Assembly (NCBI GenBank): GCA_001803235.1
Contig: MHBL01000197.1
Location: 1 to 38,440 of the forward strand
Length of the DNA: 38,440 nucleotides
Source of the DNA: Lentisphaerae bacterium RIFOXYA12_64_32
Lineage (GTDB): Bacteria; Verrucomicrobiota; Lentisphaeria; Oligosphaerales; YB12-FULL-65-16
Direction of reading: 5' to 3'
Shown: one piece after another, positions 8,211-16,116 of the stretch
Layout: the number at the start of each line of letters is the position of its first letter
How positions within the stretch are numbered: position 1 is the first letter of the stretch
Position numbers and translations under genes: made by a program
The notes under the pieces: generated by a model
Told to the model about the DNA's origin: nothing
What the model saw: only the letters and a program-made list of their open reading frames with translations
Database searches by the model: none

Positions 8211-11200
8211 TCACCGCACCGGCAGCAGCGCCAGGTAGTCGAGGTTCAGCGGTCGGCCGTCGACATTCTCCATGGTGATGGCGTGCGGCCCGGCGGCCAG
8301 CGTCAGAACCGCAAGCTGCCCGGCTTTGGTGCGCACCGCGTAGTGGCCCCAGTCGCCGGCCGCACCGCCGCCCCCGTCGCTGGGCGGGAACAGGACCTGC
8401 TCCGCGCCAGGCAGCGGCTTTCCATCCACGAGAAGTGCGCGCCGTGACTCACTGTTCCAGGCGTAGCGGATAACGAGGTGATACTTGCCGTCCTGCGGCG
8501 TCTCGATGCGCCACGTCAGTTTGTGGCCCCTGTTGTCCCAGTGCGAAGTGGCCTTCTCCGACGCCCCCGGCTTGTCGTCGCGAAGGCGCACTTCGCCGCC
8601 CGATTGCTCGACGAACGCCTCCGCCTGCGCCAGGGGTACGCCCGTCAGAGGCCGGTCCGCCACAACCAACGACGCACGTGCGGACACCGCACTGCCGCGC
8701 TCGGGCGTCAGCACAGCAGAGGAGAACACCGTGGCTCTGCGTTCGTCCAGGACCGAGGGCGCGGTCAGCAACCGCACCGTCACGGCATACCGCTCCGACG
8801 CACCGGCGGCGACCTTCACGGGAATCGATGCCGGCGTAACGGTCGCGTTGCTGCCGACGGTCACGGAGAGCGTGCCGCTCAGTTCGCCCTGCCCCGGCGC
8901 CGTGACTACCACGCTGCAGGCGTTGTCCACGTCCGGCGCCAATCCGCCGTCAGGACCTGTGACGGCCACAGACGCATGGGTCTCCGCCAGGCAGAAGGTT
9001 GTGCTCGGCACCCCCGAGTAGCCGCTGGAGTACGCAGCGATGTCGAGCCGGTAGATCGGGTCGGCCCAGAGCGTGACCTGACGCCAGTCCGCCGGCACGG
9101 TCGTCTGGTAGATGCGCAGTTCGCCCTTGGCGACGGTGACGATCTCCTCGCGCCAGTCGCCGGCGATGTCCGCAATCGCCATGACCGAGCCCTCGACACC
9201 GGCCACGTGCACGCCGCCCTGGTAGTCGCGCACCTGCCGGCTCTGGATCAGTTCGCGCTGCGGGTCCGCGTCCCAGTACACGGTCGTCAGCCCGAACGGC
9301 GGCACCTGCACGTCCTTGGCCAATTCCTCGCCTTGCGCCGAGTAGAGCCAGCGCGGCGGCGCGCCCTTGAACGCCGCACTCTTCGCGTCTTCACCCGCCC
9401 AGCACTCGCAGCCCGGGTGCGCAGCGTCGATGTCGGCCGTCACGCCCATGCCCATGTGGTAGCTCTGCTCCTTCAGGCCCCAGAGAATCGTCCCGGTCCG
9501 CGCATCGATCATGCAGAACCCGTTCGCCTTCTGCCCCGGCTCGATGTTGTTGAATATCTCCAGCCCCGGATGCCGCGGGTCGAGTTCGCCGACAAAGATG
9601 CAGTCCGGGTGCCCAAGCCCGGTCGACCACAGCGGCAGCCCATTGTCGTCGAGGACCGACGAACCCAGGATCACCTCATCGCGGCCGTCGCCATCCACGT
9701 CCGCCGCACGCAAGGTATGCGCCCCCTGCCCCTGGTAACGCCTGCCGTCCGGCCGATTGTCCCAGGCCCAGAGCTGTTCGAGACGGTTCTCGCGCATCTG
9801 GAAGGCCGTTACTTTCTGGATGCTGTACGTGCCGCGCTCGACGATGAGGCACGGCGTCTTGCCGTCCAGGTACGCGATGCCGAGCTGATTGCGCGCGGCC
9901 AGATTGTGCGCGGACTCGCCCTTGAACCCTTCGCGGCTCGGCCAGTCGGCGCGACACCGCTCCTTGCCAGTGGCGCCGTCCAGGACCAGGACGTACTCCG
10001 GCCCGGAGAAGACCTTACCCTCCGCATCGCGCGGGTCGCCCGCGGACGCCTTGCAGATCACCTCGGCGCGGCCATCGCCGTCCAAGTCATAGATGATGAA
10101 CGGCGAGAACCACACCCCCACTTCGATGCCCCAGCCCAAGTCGTAGCACCACATGAAACTCCCGTCCGCACGGTACGCTTCCAGCTTGTGCGTCGTCGGA
10201 CTGCGCGACCAGTAGGTGTAGTACGGGTCGATATTTTGATCCGGTTGCTTGATGACAAAGTCCGGCCGACCGTCACCGTCCAGGTCCGCGATGCCAAGCT
10301 TCTGCACCGAGCAGTCGTCCCGAAACTTGATTGAGGTGTAGGCCAACAGCGCCGCGTTCGCCGCCACCACCGCCGGCGGCGACGTAACCCGGTCCTTGGG
10401 TTGCCGCGCCAAGACCACCGTGTAGCGGCACTCCGCGCCGACTGGCGCCACGTCGTCGACAAAGTCCGTGGTCCTGGAAATGGGTTCCTGGTTCAGACGC
10501 TGCGGCGTGCCGCTCGCGTCCTGGCGCAGGACGTCGAACGCAATGTCCGGCGGGTCGTCCGGCAGCAGGCGCCAGCTCAGATACACTGGCCCCTGACCGG
10601 TCACCGGAGCGGCAGCGCCCTTCACGTCTGCGGGCGGAGTCCGCACCGCCGTCAGGCCGCGGTCGAGCTTGTCCGCAAACCGCTCCGTCGCCCAGCCCTG
10701 CACCGGCGCGACCACGCGCTCGAACGCCGGCGTGAATGTCAGGTAATCGTAATACGAACCGCCGATGGACGTGCTGGACGCATACCTGTCGTCAACCCAC
10801 AAATCGAATGTCCCGTCGCTGACCTCGGCCTTGCCGATAGCGACGTCGCCATCGTCCAGCTTCTTCCATGTTGTGCCGCCATCACGCGACACGGCCAACG
10901 GCCGGCTGTGCGCGACGGTGACGTCGTACGTGCCATTCGGAATGCCCGTGATGTGCGTGTGCAGCACGGGTGCGCCCTCCTCGGGCGTCGCGCGGTCCTT
11001 GGGCACTCCCGGCGAGACCAGGACCGTGTTGCGCGTCCAGCGCTTGTCGTTCGTCGCGAACTTCCATTTGTCGCCGGTGTCCTTGTCCTTGACGATCGCA
11101 TCCGCCGGACCGGTCCAGTCTTCCGTCTCGAAGACCAGCGGCTGGGCCTTGTCAGCCGGCACTGGCGCCGCCTGCGCGGCGTCAAACTGCTTCAGGGCCT

Positions 11201-12113
11201 CCGCAACACCCGCTACCGGCCCCTTCGCCTCCTGCGCGATCAGACGCAGCGCGCCGACCGCGTCCTTCCGCACCTCCTCGGACTCGTCCCCGAGCGCGAC
11301 GGTCAGTGCCGGGACTCCCTGCGAATCCTGCGCGACACGCCACAGGGCCCGGGCCGCCGCGACCCGTGCACATGCGGCCGGGTCCTGCAGGGCACGGGTC
11401 AGCGCCGGCACTGCGGGCTGTGCGCCGGCGCCGAGTTCCGCCAGCGCATCAGCGGCGACGCGCACGCCGACGATGGTCGGGTCTTCCAGCGCCTGCACGA
11501 GGAGCGGAACGCCTTGCGCGTCCTGTGCCACTTGCCAGAGCGCCGCGGCGGCCGCGACACGGACGAACCCGTTCTCGTCTTTCAACGCCGTTTCCAGTGC
11601 GGACTTCGCAGTCACCGCGCCCGGGCCGATACTGCCCAGCGCCCGGGCCGCCTCGCAACGCGCCATCGGGTGCGTGTCCTTGGCCAGCATCTCTGCCAGT
11701 GCCGGCGCCGCCTCGGCCGCCGGCGGTCCCATCCGGCCCAAGGCGATGGCCGCCTGCGACTGCGCGTTCCCGGCCCAGTCGTTGAGTTTCAGCGACGCTG
11801 CCAGCGCCGGAATGGCGGACTTCGCATCCAGCCCGACCAGGCCGATCGCCTGGGCCGCATTGTAGCGCACGCCGGCCGCCTTGTCGGCCAGCAGTTCCGT
11901 CAGCGCCGGGATGGCCGGCTGAATAGCAGGCGCCAGCCCGACCAACGCCTTGGCCGCGTACTCACGATTGTTCTGGTTCTCGTCCTTGAGTTTGGCGATC
12001 AGGCCCTGAACCTGCGCCGCATTGTCGGCCGCCATCACGCCCCCCGCGAAGGCCAGCACCACGCCCAGCACCATCCACCACACCGCTGCCCGAAGGGACC
12101 CGTGTTCGAACAT
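8211..12113 (-). CDS. Secreted rhamnogalacturonan lyase (PL11) with N-terminal HEAT repeats and C-terminal CBM-like domain
   Basis: 1300 residues from an ATG with AAAGGA seven bases upstream. A signal peptide (MFEHGSLRAAVWWMVLGVVLAFAGGVMAA) marks export. Residues about 30-305 are HEAT/PBS-lyase repeats (VRYNAAQAIGLVG, ARCEAARALGSIGP, VRVAAAAALWQVA and others). About 310-430 is a beta-rich module (FETEDWTGPAD..GTYDVTVAHSRP). About 430-560 is the beta-sandwich usual at the front of PL11. About 570-1060 is the PL11 propeller with calcium-type DxDxDG repeats (IADLDGDGRPD near 609, IYDLDGDGRAE near 675, ADVDGDGRDE near 802) and the GGVHVAG..IADIAGDWREEIV blade. About 1160-1300 resembles a CBM35/CBM6 domain (AEAFVEQSGG..LNLDYLALLPV). 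PL11 enzymes cleave rhamnogalacturonan I by beta-elimination. It is the last gene of the transport locus. The HEAT fusion is unusual, since PL11 enzymes are normally about 600-700 residues. Confidence 0.9.
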   Translation of the reverse strand: MFEHGSLRAAVWWMVLGVVLAFAGGVMAADNAAQVQGLIAKLKDENQNNREYAAKALVGLAPAIQPAIPALTELLADKAAGVRYNAAQAIGLVGLDAKSAIPALAASLKLNDWAGNAQSQAAIALGRMGPPAAEAAPALAEMLAKDTHPMARCEAARALGSIGPGAVTAKSALETALKDENGFVRVAAAAALWQVAQDAQGVPLLVQALEDPTIVGVRVAADALAELGAGAQPAVPALTRALQDPAACARVAAARALWRVAQDSQGVPALTVALGDESEEVRKDAVGALRLIAQEAKGPVAGVAEALKQFDAAQAAPVPADKAQPLVFETEDWTGPADAIVKDKDTGDKWKFATNDKRWTRNTVLVSPGVPKDRATPEEGAPVLHTHITGIPNGTYDVTVAHSRPLAVSRDGGTTWKKLDDGDVAIGKAEVSDGTFDLWVDDRYASSTSIGGSYYDYLTFTPAFERVVAPVQGWATERFADKLDRGLTAVRTPPADVKGAAAPVTGQGPVYLSWRLLPDDPPDIAFDVLRQDASGTPQRLNQEPISRTTDFVDDVAPVGAECRYTVVLARQPKDRVTSPPAVVAANAALLAYTSIKFRDDCSVQKLGIADLDGDGRPDFVIKQPDQNIDPYYTYWSRSPTTHKLEAYRADGSFMWCYDLGWGIEVGVWFSPFIIYDLDGDGRAEVICKASAGDPRDAEGKVFSGPEYVLVLDGATGKERCRADWPSREGFKGESAHNLAARNQLGIAYLDGKTPCLIVERGTYSIQKVTAFQMRENRLEQLWAWDNRPDGRRYQGQGAHTLRAADVDGDGRDEVILGSSVLDDNGLPLWSTGLGHPDCIFVGELDPRHPGLEIFNNIEPGQKANGFCMIDARTGTILWGLKEQSYHMGMGVTADIDAAHPGCECWAGEDAKSAAFKGAPPRWLYSAQGEELAKDVQVPPFGLTTVYWDADPQRELIQSRQVRDYQGGVHVAGVEGSVMAIADIAGDWREEIVTVAKGELRIYQTTVPADWRQVTLWADPIYRLDIAAYSSGYSGVPSTTFCLAETHASVAVTGPDGGLAPDVDNACSVVVTAPGQGELSGTLSVTVGSNATVTPASIPVKVAAGASERYAVTVRLLTAPSVLDERRATVFSSAVLTPERGSAVSARASLVVADRPLTGVPLAQAEAFVEQSGGEVRLRDDKPGASEKATSHWDNRGHKLTWRIETPQDGKYHLVIRYAWNSESRRALLVDGKPLPGAEQVLFPPSDGGGGAAGDWGHYAVRTKAGQLAVLTLAAGPHAITMENVDGRPLNLDYLALLPVR

Positions 12114-12182
12114 GATGCCATCCTTTCTTCTGCCGCCACGACACCCCGTCCCCGAAGGGGAGTGGTTGACGGGGTCCGATCT

Positions 12183-12264
12183 CCGCCTCGCGCCTGTCCC
12201 CAACGGGGACCAACATGCCCAGCCCAGGGTCACGCAACCCTGGGGTCTCGTGCCCCACATACCC
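12183..12264. repeat. E-family dispersed repeat, second copy
   Basis: TGTCCCCAACGGGGACCAACA followed by AGCCCAGGGT..ACCCTGGGG and a CATACCC tail reproduces the order of 1012-1080 with changed but paired stem bases. It lies 70 bases upstream of the PL11 start and would be in its leader if transcribed from GH42. Confidence 0.6.
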
Positions 12265-12328
12265 TACATCCCGTCCCTGAAACTCCATGGTCACTCCGCT
12301 CAGCCAGTTCAGGGACGAAGACAGGCTC

Positions 12329-12403
12329 GTAGTGCCGCGTTTAGGCGGTCCGGGTCTTCCGTGCTGGCCGTGCGCTACCCGGACCCCCTAAACGCGGCAC
12401 TAC
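12329..12403. repeat. Inverted pair of REP-like hairpins (R family) forming a near-perfect 25-bp stem
   Basis: Forward copy 12329-12353 (GTAGTGCCGCGTTTAGGCGG, then TCCGG) and reverse copy 12379-12403 are reverse complements except for one position. Both copies share the same departure from consensus (GTAGTG), so the pair evolved or spread as a unit. Confidence 0.8.
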
Positions 12404-12715
12404 AAACCTCGGACACCGCAGTCCGACGCCCGCGCAACCCAGCCTCCCAAGTTGGCGCGGGAATGTACGACTTGGGTGCTGTGGCCGCCACGCTCATTCA
12501 CGCGAGCCGGATGCCGCCGGGGCCAAGGTGGCACCCAGGTGGCCTCGCCTGGATCATTCTTCGAAAGGTGCGCGGGGTAGCGGGCGAACCCGTTCACCCG
12601 CGAGACGAGCCCGCGGGGGTCTTCGAGCCACCCGCACGGCTGATTCTCCAACGTCAACCCCATAGGCCGCTGTCCCCCACGAAAGAACACCGAAGGAACC
12701 GGTTCGCACACGCCT

Positions 12716-14968
12716 TCAGGGCCGGGACGCCAGAGCCACCACTGCCACCCCGTACGGCTCCAGTTCCAGAACCACGCCGACCTTCGTCGCGGTGATCCAC
12801 TCTTCGGCCCCCGTAGGAACATCGACCACGCGCGCCGCCCCGGCGTGGTTCAGGACGAACAGCACCGCCCTTCCGGACCGGTCGCGGCACGGTACGATCT
12901 CGACGCCGTCCGGGACGGACGCCACGTCTGCACCGGAGGGCAGCAGAGCCTGCACGAGCTGCGCCTGGAGCCAGGCGTCCAGCCAGGTCGCCACGTACAC
13001 GGCCCGGCCCGAGCCGAACCGGTTGCAGGTGATCGCCGGCAGCCCGGACGGCGGCGCACCCTCGGCAAACCGTGCCCAGACTTCCGCCCCGGCCGCAACC
13101 AGATGGTCGCACCACACTTCGCCGCTGTATCTCCCGGGCAGCAGAGGACTAGCGATATCAGGATGATTCATGGGACGAGTGTCGGGTGTCGGGTGTCGTG
13201 GGGGGCTTCCCTGAACACCGAACACGGAACACTGAACACCAGACTGCTCTCCTCCCTCGACACCCGACACTCGGCACTCATTCCCCGCCGGCACGATCAC
13301 CGGCACGGCACCTTCGCGCCCGAGTTTCGCCCACGCTTCGGCGGCCTCGCCCTGGCGCTCCTTGGGCGGCGCCGTCATGCGCCCGAGCGCGCTCCACTCG
13401 ACGCGGCGCACACCGAACACGTCCGTGAGCTTCCACGGCAGCGGTTCAGATGGAGCCACATGATCCCGGTCCAGCGTCGCCGTGCAGGGCGTGGCGACCA
13501 GCGTGCCGCCACCGGCGACGAACTGACGCAGTTTCTCAGCGGTCTGCGGGTCCATCAGGCGCTTGGCCGGCGCGATGAGCAGACGATATTTGCCCAGCGG
13601 CGGCGGGGCCGGCACTTCGTACACGACGTCCGCGATGCGGCCCTGCGCCTGCACAGCGGCGAACCACGACTGCGCATGGGCATTGTAGGCAAACCGCGGT
13701 CCGGGCGGGTTCAGCGTCACCGACTGCAGGTCGTCGAAATCCAGCAGGATTGCGACGTCCGCAGCGCGTTCGAGTTTGGCCAGGCGCGGGGCCAGACGCC
13801 GCATCTCGCCGCCCGTCTGTGCCACCGCCGCGTAGCGCGCGTTCCGCGCGCCGTCGTGATCGAGAATGCCGCGCCAGTACTGCTCGCCGCCGAACCGGCA
13901 GGTGCGCCAGCGGAAGTACAGGATCATCTCGGCACCGTGCGCTGCCGCCTGCCACGCCCAGAGCCGGCTGCGCCGCGGCTCGTCCGCCACGTTCGCCATG
14001 GGCGAGCCGCTCTGCTGCTCGAGCATCCAGAATCGGCGCCCGCCCTTGCCGGCGCGCGCCACGGCGTGCAACAGCCCCATCGCCGCCGGCGGCGGGTCGG
14101 CGGCAAACTGCACCGGGTAGCAGTCCCAGCCGACGACATCGAGCGGCTCGAACAGTCGCCGGTTGTCGATCCCCATCCAGCCACTGAGCATGTGGCACAC
14201 GTTCGTGGTGATCGCCTGCCGCACGCCTGCCTGGCGGAGCGCCTCCACCTGCAGGCGCACATACCGCACATTCGCGTCGCTGAAGAACCGCTGCGAGTCC
14301 AGGATCAGGCCGGGATTGTGCAGGTCCTGCTTCCGGCGCGGAATGGGAATATCGTCGAACGAGCGGAACTCGTTGCCGCCGAAAATCATACCGAGACACC
14401 GGTTCACCTCGCCGATCGCGCCGTACTTCTCGCGCAGCCAGCGCCGGAAACCCTCGCGGCAGTGCGCGCAAAGGCAACGCGTACCGTACATCCCCAGTTC
14501 GTTGTCGATCTGGAACCCGATCACTGCCGGGCAGTTCGCGAAGTGACGCCCGAGTTCGGCCGCAATCCGGCGTGACCGCTCCTGAAACCGCGGATGGTTG
14601 ACGCAGCACATGCTGCGGCCGCCGCACTCCCACGGCCCCCCGTCCTCGTAGACCTGCCGGCACTCGTCTTCCAGCCGCGCGGCGTTGACCAGCCACGGCG
14701 GCGGCCCGGCGGTCGGTGTGCCCAGGAGCACCGAGATGCCTTCGCGCTGCAGGACCGTAATGGCGCGATCGAGCCACGTGAAGTCGAACCGGTCCTCCTC
14801 CGGTTCCATGCGGCACCAGGCAAACTCCCCGAGCCGCACGACATTGAACCCCGCCTCGCGCATCAGCCGCGCGTCGACCGGCCAGCGTTCCTCGGGCCAG
14901 TGCTCGGGGTAGTACGCCGCACCGTACCAAAACGCGGCGGTTGATGTTGCGGGTGCTGTGCTGTTCAT
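12716..14968 (-). CDS. GH42 beta-galactosidase carrying an in-frame repeat insertion
   Basis: 750 residues from an ATG preceded by AGGAGG. The open frame runs on upstream but collides with the PHP gene, so this start is right. GH42 features: YGAAYYPEHWP near the start, acid/base E157 in IGFQIDNELGMYG, nucleophile-type E317 in FWMLEQQSGSP, and the cysteine cluster CCVNHP and CLCAHC that binds zinc in many GH42 enzymes. A class I glutaminase-like beta-galactosidase trimerisation domain follows (VAILLDFDDLQ..LLIAPAKRLMDPQTAEKLRQFVAGGGTLVATP). It hydrolyses beta-galactosides. No signal peptide, so it is intracellular and acts on imported oligosaccharides, which fits the adjacent transporter. Residues about 564-598 (RVSGVEGG..RHPTPDTR) are translated from an intergenic-type heptad repeat block and are not family sequence. 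The enzyme may still fold if this is a surface loop. Confidence 0.9.
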   Translation of the reverse strand: MNSTAPATSTAAFWYGAAYYPEHWPEERWPVDARLMREAGFNVVRLGEFAWCRMEPEEDRFDFTWLDRAITVLQREGISVLLGTPTAGPPPWLVNAARLEDECRQVYEDGGPWECGGRSMCCVNHPRFQERSRRIAAELGRHFANCPAVIGFQIDNELGMYGTRCLCAHCREGFRRWLREKYGAIGEVNRCLGMIFGGNEFRSFDDIPIPRRKQDLHNPGLILDSQRFFSDANVRYVRLQVEALRQAGVRQAITTNVCHMLSGWMGIDNRRLFEPLDVVGWDCYPVQFAADPPPAAMGLLHAVARAGKGGRRFWMLEQQSGSPMANVADEPRRSRLWAWQAAAHGAEMILYFRWRTCRFGGEQYWRGILDHDGARNARYAAVAQTGGEMRRLAPRLAKLERAADVAILLDFDDLQSVTLNPPGPRFAYNAHAQSWFAAVQAQGRIADVVYEVPAPPPLGKYRLLIAPAKRLMDPQTAEKLRQFVAGGGTLVATPCTATLDRDHVAPSEPLPWKLTDVFGVRRVEWSALGRMTAPPKERQGEAAEAWAKLGREGAVPVIVPAGNECRVSGVEGGEQSGVQCSVFGVQGSPPRHPTPDTRPMNHPDIASPLLPGRYSGEVWCDHLVAAGAEVWARFAEGAPPSGLPAITCNRFGSGRAVYVATWLDAWLQAQLVQALLPSGADVASVPDGVEIVPCRDRSGRAVLFVLNHAGAARVVDVPTGAEEWITATKVGVVLELEPYGVAVVALASRP
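13174..13279. repeat. Heptad-period repeat block inside the GH42 coding region
   Basis: GTGTCGG GTGTCGG GTGTCGT (13179-13199) pairs with CGACACC CGACACT CGGCACT (13258-13278). Between them are four more heptads, CTGAACA CCGAACA CGGAACA CTGAACA (13211-13238). The frame stays open through the block. No clear target duplication at its edges. Confidence 0.8.
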
Positions 14969-14994
14969 TGGGCCCTCCTGGACAACCTCGTACA

Positions 14995-15114
14995 GCAGTG
15001 GCTCGGCGCGTCCCGCGCCGAAGCGGGGTGCGTCGGCCGGTCCCCGGCCGAGAAACTCGGGCCGAGACGGCCCGGGGGCACTCTGCTGCGGTCCCAGAGG
15101 CCCCGCGCCACTGC
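14995..15114 (-). repeat. S-family multi-hairpin element, copy 1
   Basis: 120 bp bounded by GCAGTGGC and GCCACTGC. Inside are successive palindromes: GGCGCGTCCCGCGCC, CGGCCGGTCCCCGGCCG and CGGGCCGAGACGGCCCG. It fills the gap between the PHP stop codon (15118) and the GH42 ribosome-binding site. Other copies: 20513-20620, 24246-24336, 26436-26555. Confidence 0.8.
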
Positions 15115-15117
15115 CGT

Positions 15118-15966
15118 TCAGCGCGGCGGCAGGCGCCAGAGCGCGGCGTCCTTGATCCCGACGCGTTCCAGCATGGCCGCTGCCTCGTCGAACCGGATAT
15201 CGTACGTGGGGCTGTGGCAGTCCGACACGGAGCACAAAGCAACGCCCTCGCTGTGCAGCCAGCCGAGATACTCCACGTACTGCGCCTTGAACCGATCCGT
15301 GTACTCGGGGTTGAAGAACATGGCGCTCAGGTTGATCTCCGTCACCTTGCGGTGTTCGCGCAGTGCCGCGGCAAACTCGCGGTGTATGGACTTCGGAATG
15401 CAACCGAAGTCGTCGAACCACGGCTCGGAACGGAACATGCCGTCGCTGCCTTTCCAGTGTCCCATCCACCACCACGGATGCGCCACGATCGTCACCAGCG
15501 GGTGCGTGGCCAGGAACATGTTCTGTCGGTGGTAGTCGCGGATCATCGCTTCGCGCTCGAACGGCACGTAGATGGGCCAGTGCGTTCCGCCAACCACGTA
15601 CTCGATCCCGAACGTCGTGATGTCGGTGGCCGTCAACCCGATCGCCAGCGACGCGCCCTGCGGCCCGCCGTGGCGGATCCCGTAGACCGGGCTCTTCGCC
15701 AGCCCCTTGGCAATCTGGTCCAGTTCCCATTGCGAGACAACGCTCACTTCGACACCGAAGTGAAACCGTGGCGACGGGTTCGAGGCCAGGTACTCCTCAC
15801 GCGACGCGGCCAGGTCCGGCAGGTTGAACGGCGTGTGAATGTGATCGGTCAGGCCGAAATCGCGGATGCCCTTCGCCTTCGCGCCACGCACCAGGTCCGC
15901 CACGGTGATCGCGGCACCGTCGCACGAGTTCCGCGAGTGAATGTGCCAGTCGGAAGTTAGTCTCAT
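15118..15966 (-). CDS. PHP-domain phosphoesterase (HisK/YcdX-like)
   Basis: 282 residues. Metal ligands of the PHP fold are visible in order: DWHIHS (H8, H10), TDHIH (D41, H42, H44), E73, GGTHW (H129), VAHPW (H163), E210 and SDCH (D249, H251). This matches the trinuclear site of PHP phosphoesterases such as histidinol-phosphatase and YcdX. No signal peptide, so it is cytoplasmic. It lies between the permease gene and GH42 on the same strand, with repeat-filled gaps of about 150 bases on each side. PHP proteins often accompany sugar ABC transporters in PVC-type genomes, where a phosphosugar phosphatase or metal-dependent sugar hydrolase role is plausible but unproven. GGAG lies 9 bases before the ATG. 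Confidence 0.85.
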   Translation of the reverse strand: MRLTSDWHIHSRNSCDGAAITVADLVRGAKAKGIRDFGLTDHIHTPFNLPDLAASREEYLASNPSPRFHFGVEVSVVSQWELDQIAKGLAKSPVYGIRHGGPQGASLAIGLTATDITTFGIEYVVGGTHWPIYVPFEREAMIRDYHRQNMFLATHPLVTIVAHPWWWMGHWKGSDGMFRSEPWFDDFGCIPKSIHREFAAALREHRKVTEINLSAMFFNPEYTDRFKAQYVEYLGWLHSEGVALCSVSDCHSPTYDIRFDEAAAMLERVGIKDAALWRLPPR

Positions 15967-15987
15967 GGGGCCGGGCTCCAGGGTAAA

Positions 15988-16109
15988 GGTTTCAGGTTTC
16001 AGGTGTCAGGGAATTTCTGCGGGCATATGCCCCCTCCGAGGGTTCTTGCGGAACCCGAAGCCGCTCGGGATCTTCGACGCTCTGATCTGAAACCTGAACA
16101 CTGAAACCT
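15988..16109. repeat. Inverted pair of heptad-period repeats
   Basis: GGTTTCA GGTTTCA GGTGTCA (15988-16008) and CTGAAAC CTGAACA CTGAAAC (16087-16107) face each other across about 78 bases. It occupies the whole gap between the MalG-type gene and the PHP gene, so a read-through transcript would carry this hairpin. Confidence 0.75.
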
Positions 16110-16116
16110 CCCGCAC

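Larger units (their letters stand above)
12114..12715. other. Gene-free stretch between GH42 and the PL11 gene
   Basis: Holds an E-family repeat (12183-12264), an inverted pair of R hairpins (12329-12403), and a hairpin GCGGGCGAAC..GTTCACCCGC near 12578-12601. No gene was recognised in 12410-12715. Confidence 0.7.

Noticed and set aside
8478..10334. 618-residue open frame on the + strand opposite the PL11 gene
   Set aside because: Antisense shadow of the calcium-site repeats; no recognisable domain.
12114..12260. 49-residue N-terminal extension of the PL11 protein
   Set aside because: It is translated E-family repeat DNA. The inner ATG has AAAGGA and a signal peptide.
10401..12332. 643-residue open frame on the + strand opposite the PL11 gene
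   Set aside because: Arginine- and histidine-rich shadow typical of antisense frames in GC-rich genes; no protein features.
14969..15730. Upstream extension of the GH42 open frame
   Set aside because: It overlaps the PHP gene, whose metal ligands are all intact in another frame. The AGGAGG site at the inner ATG fixes the real start.
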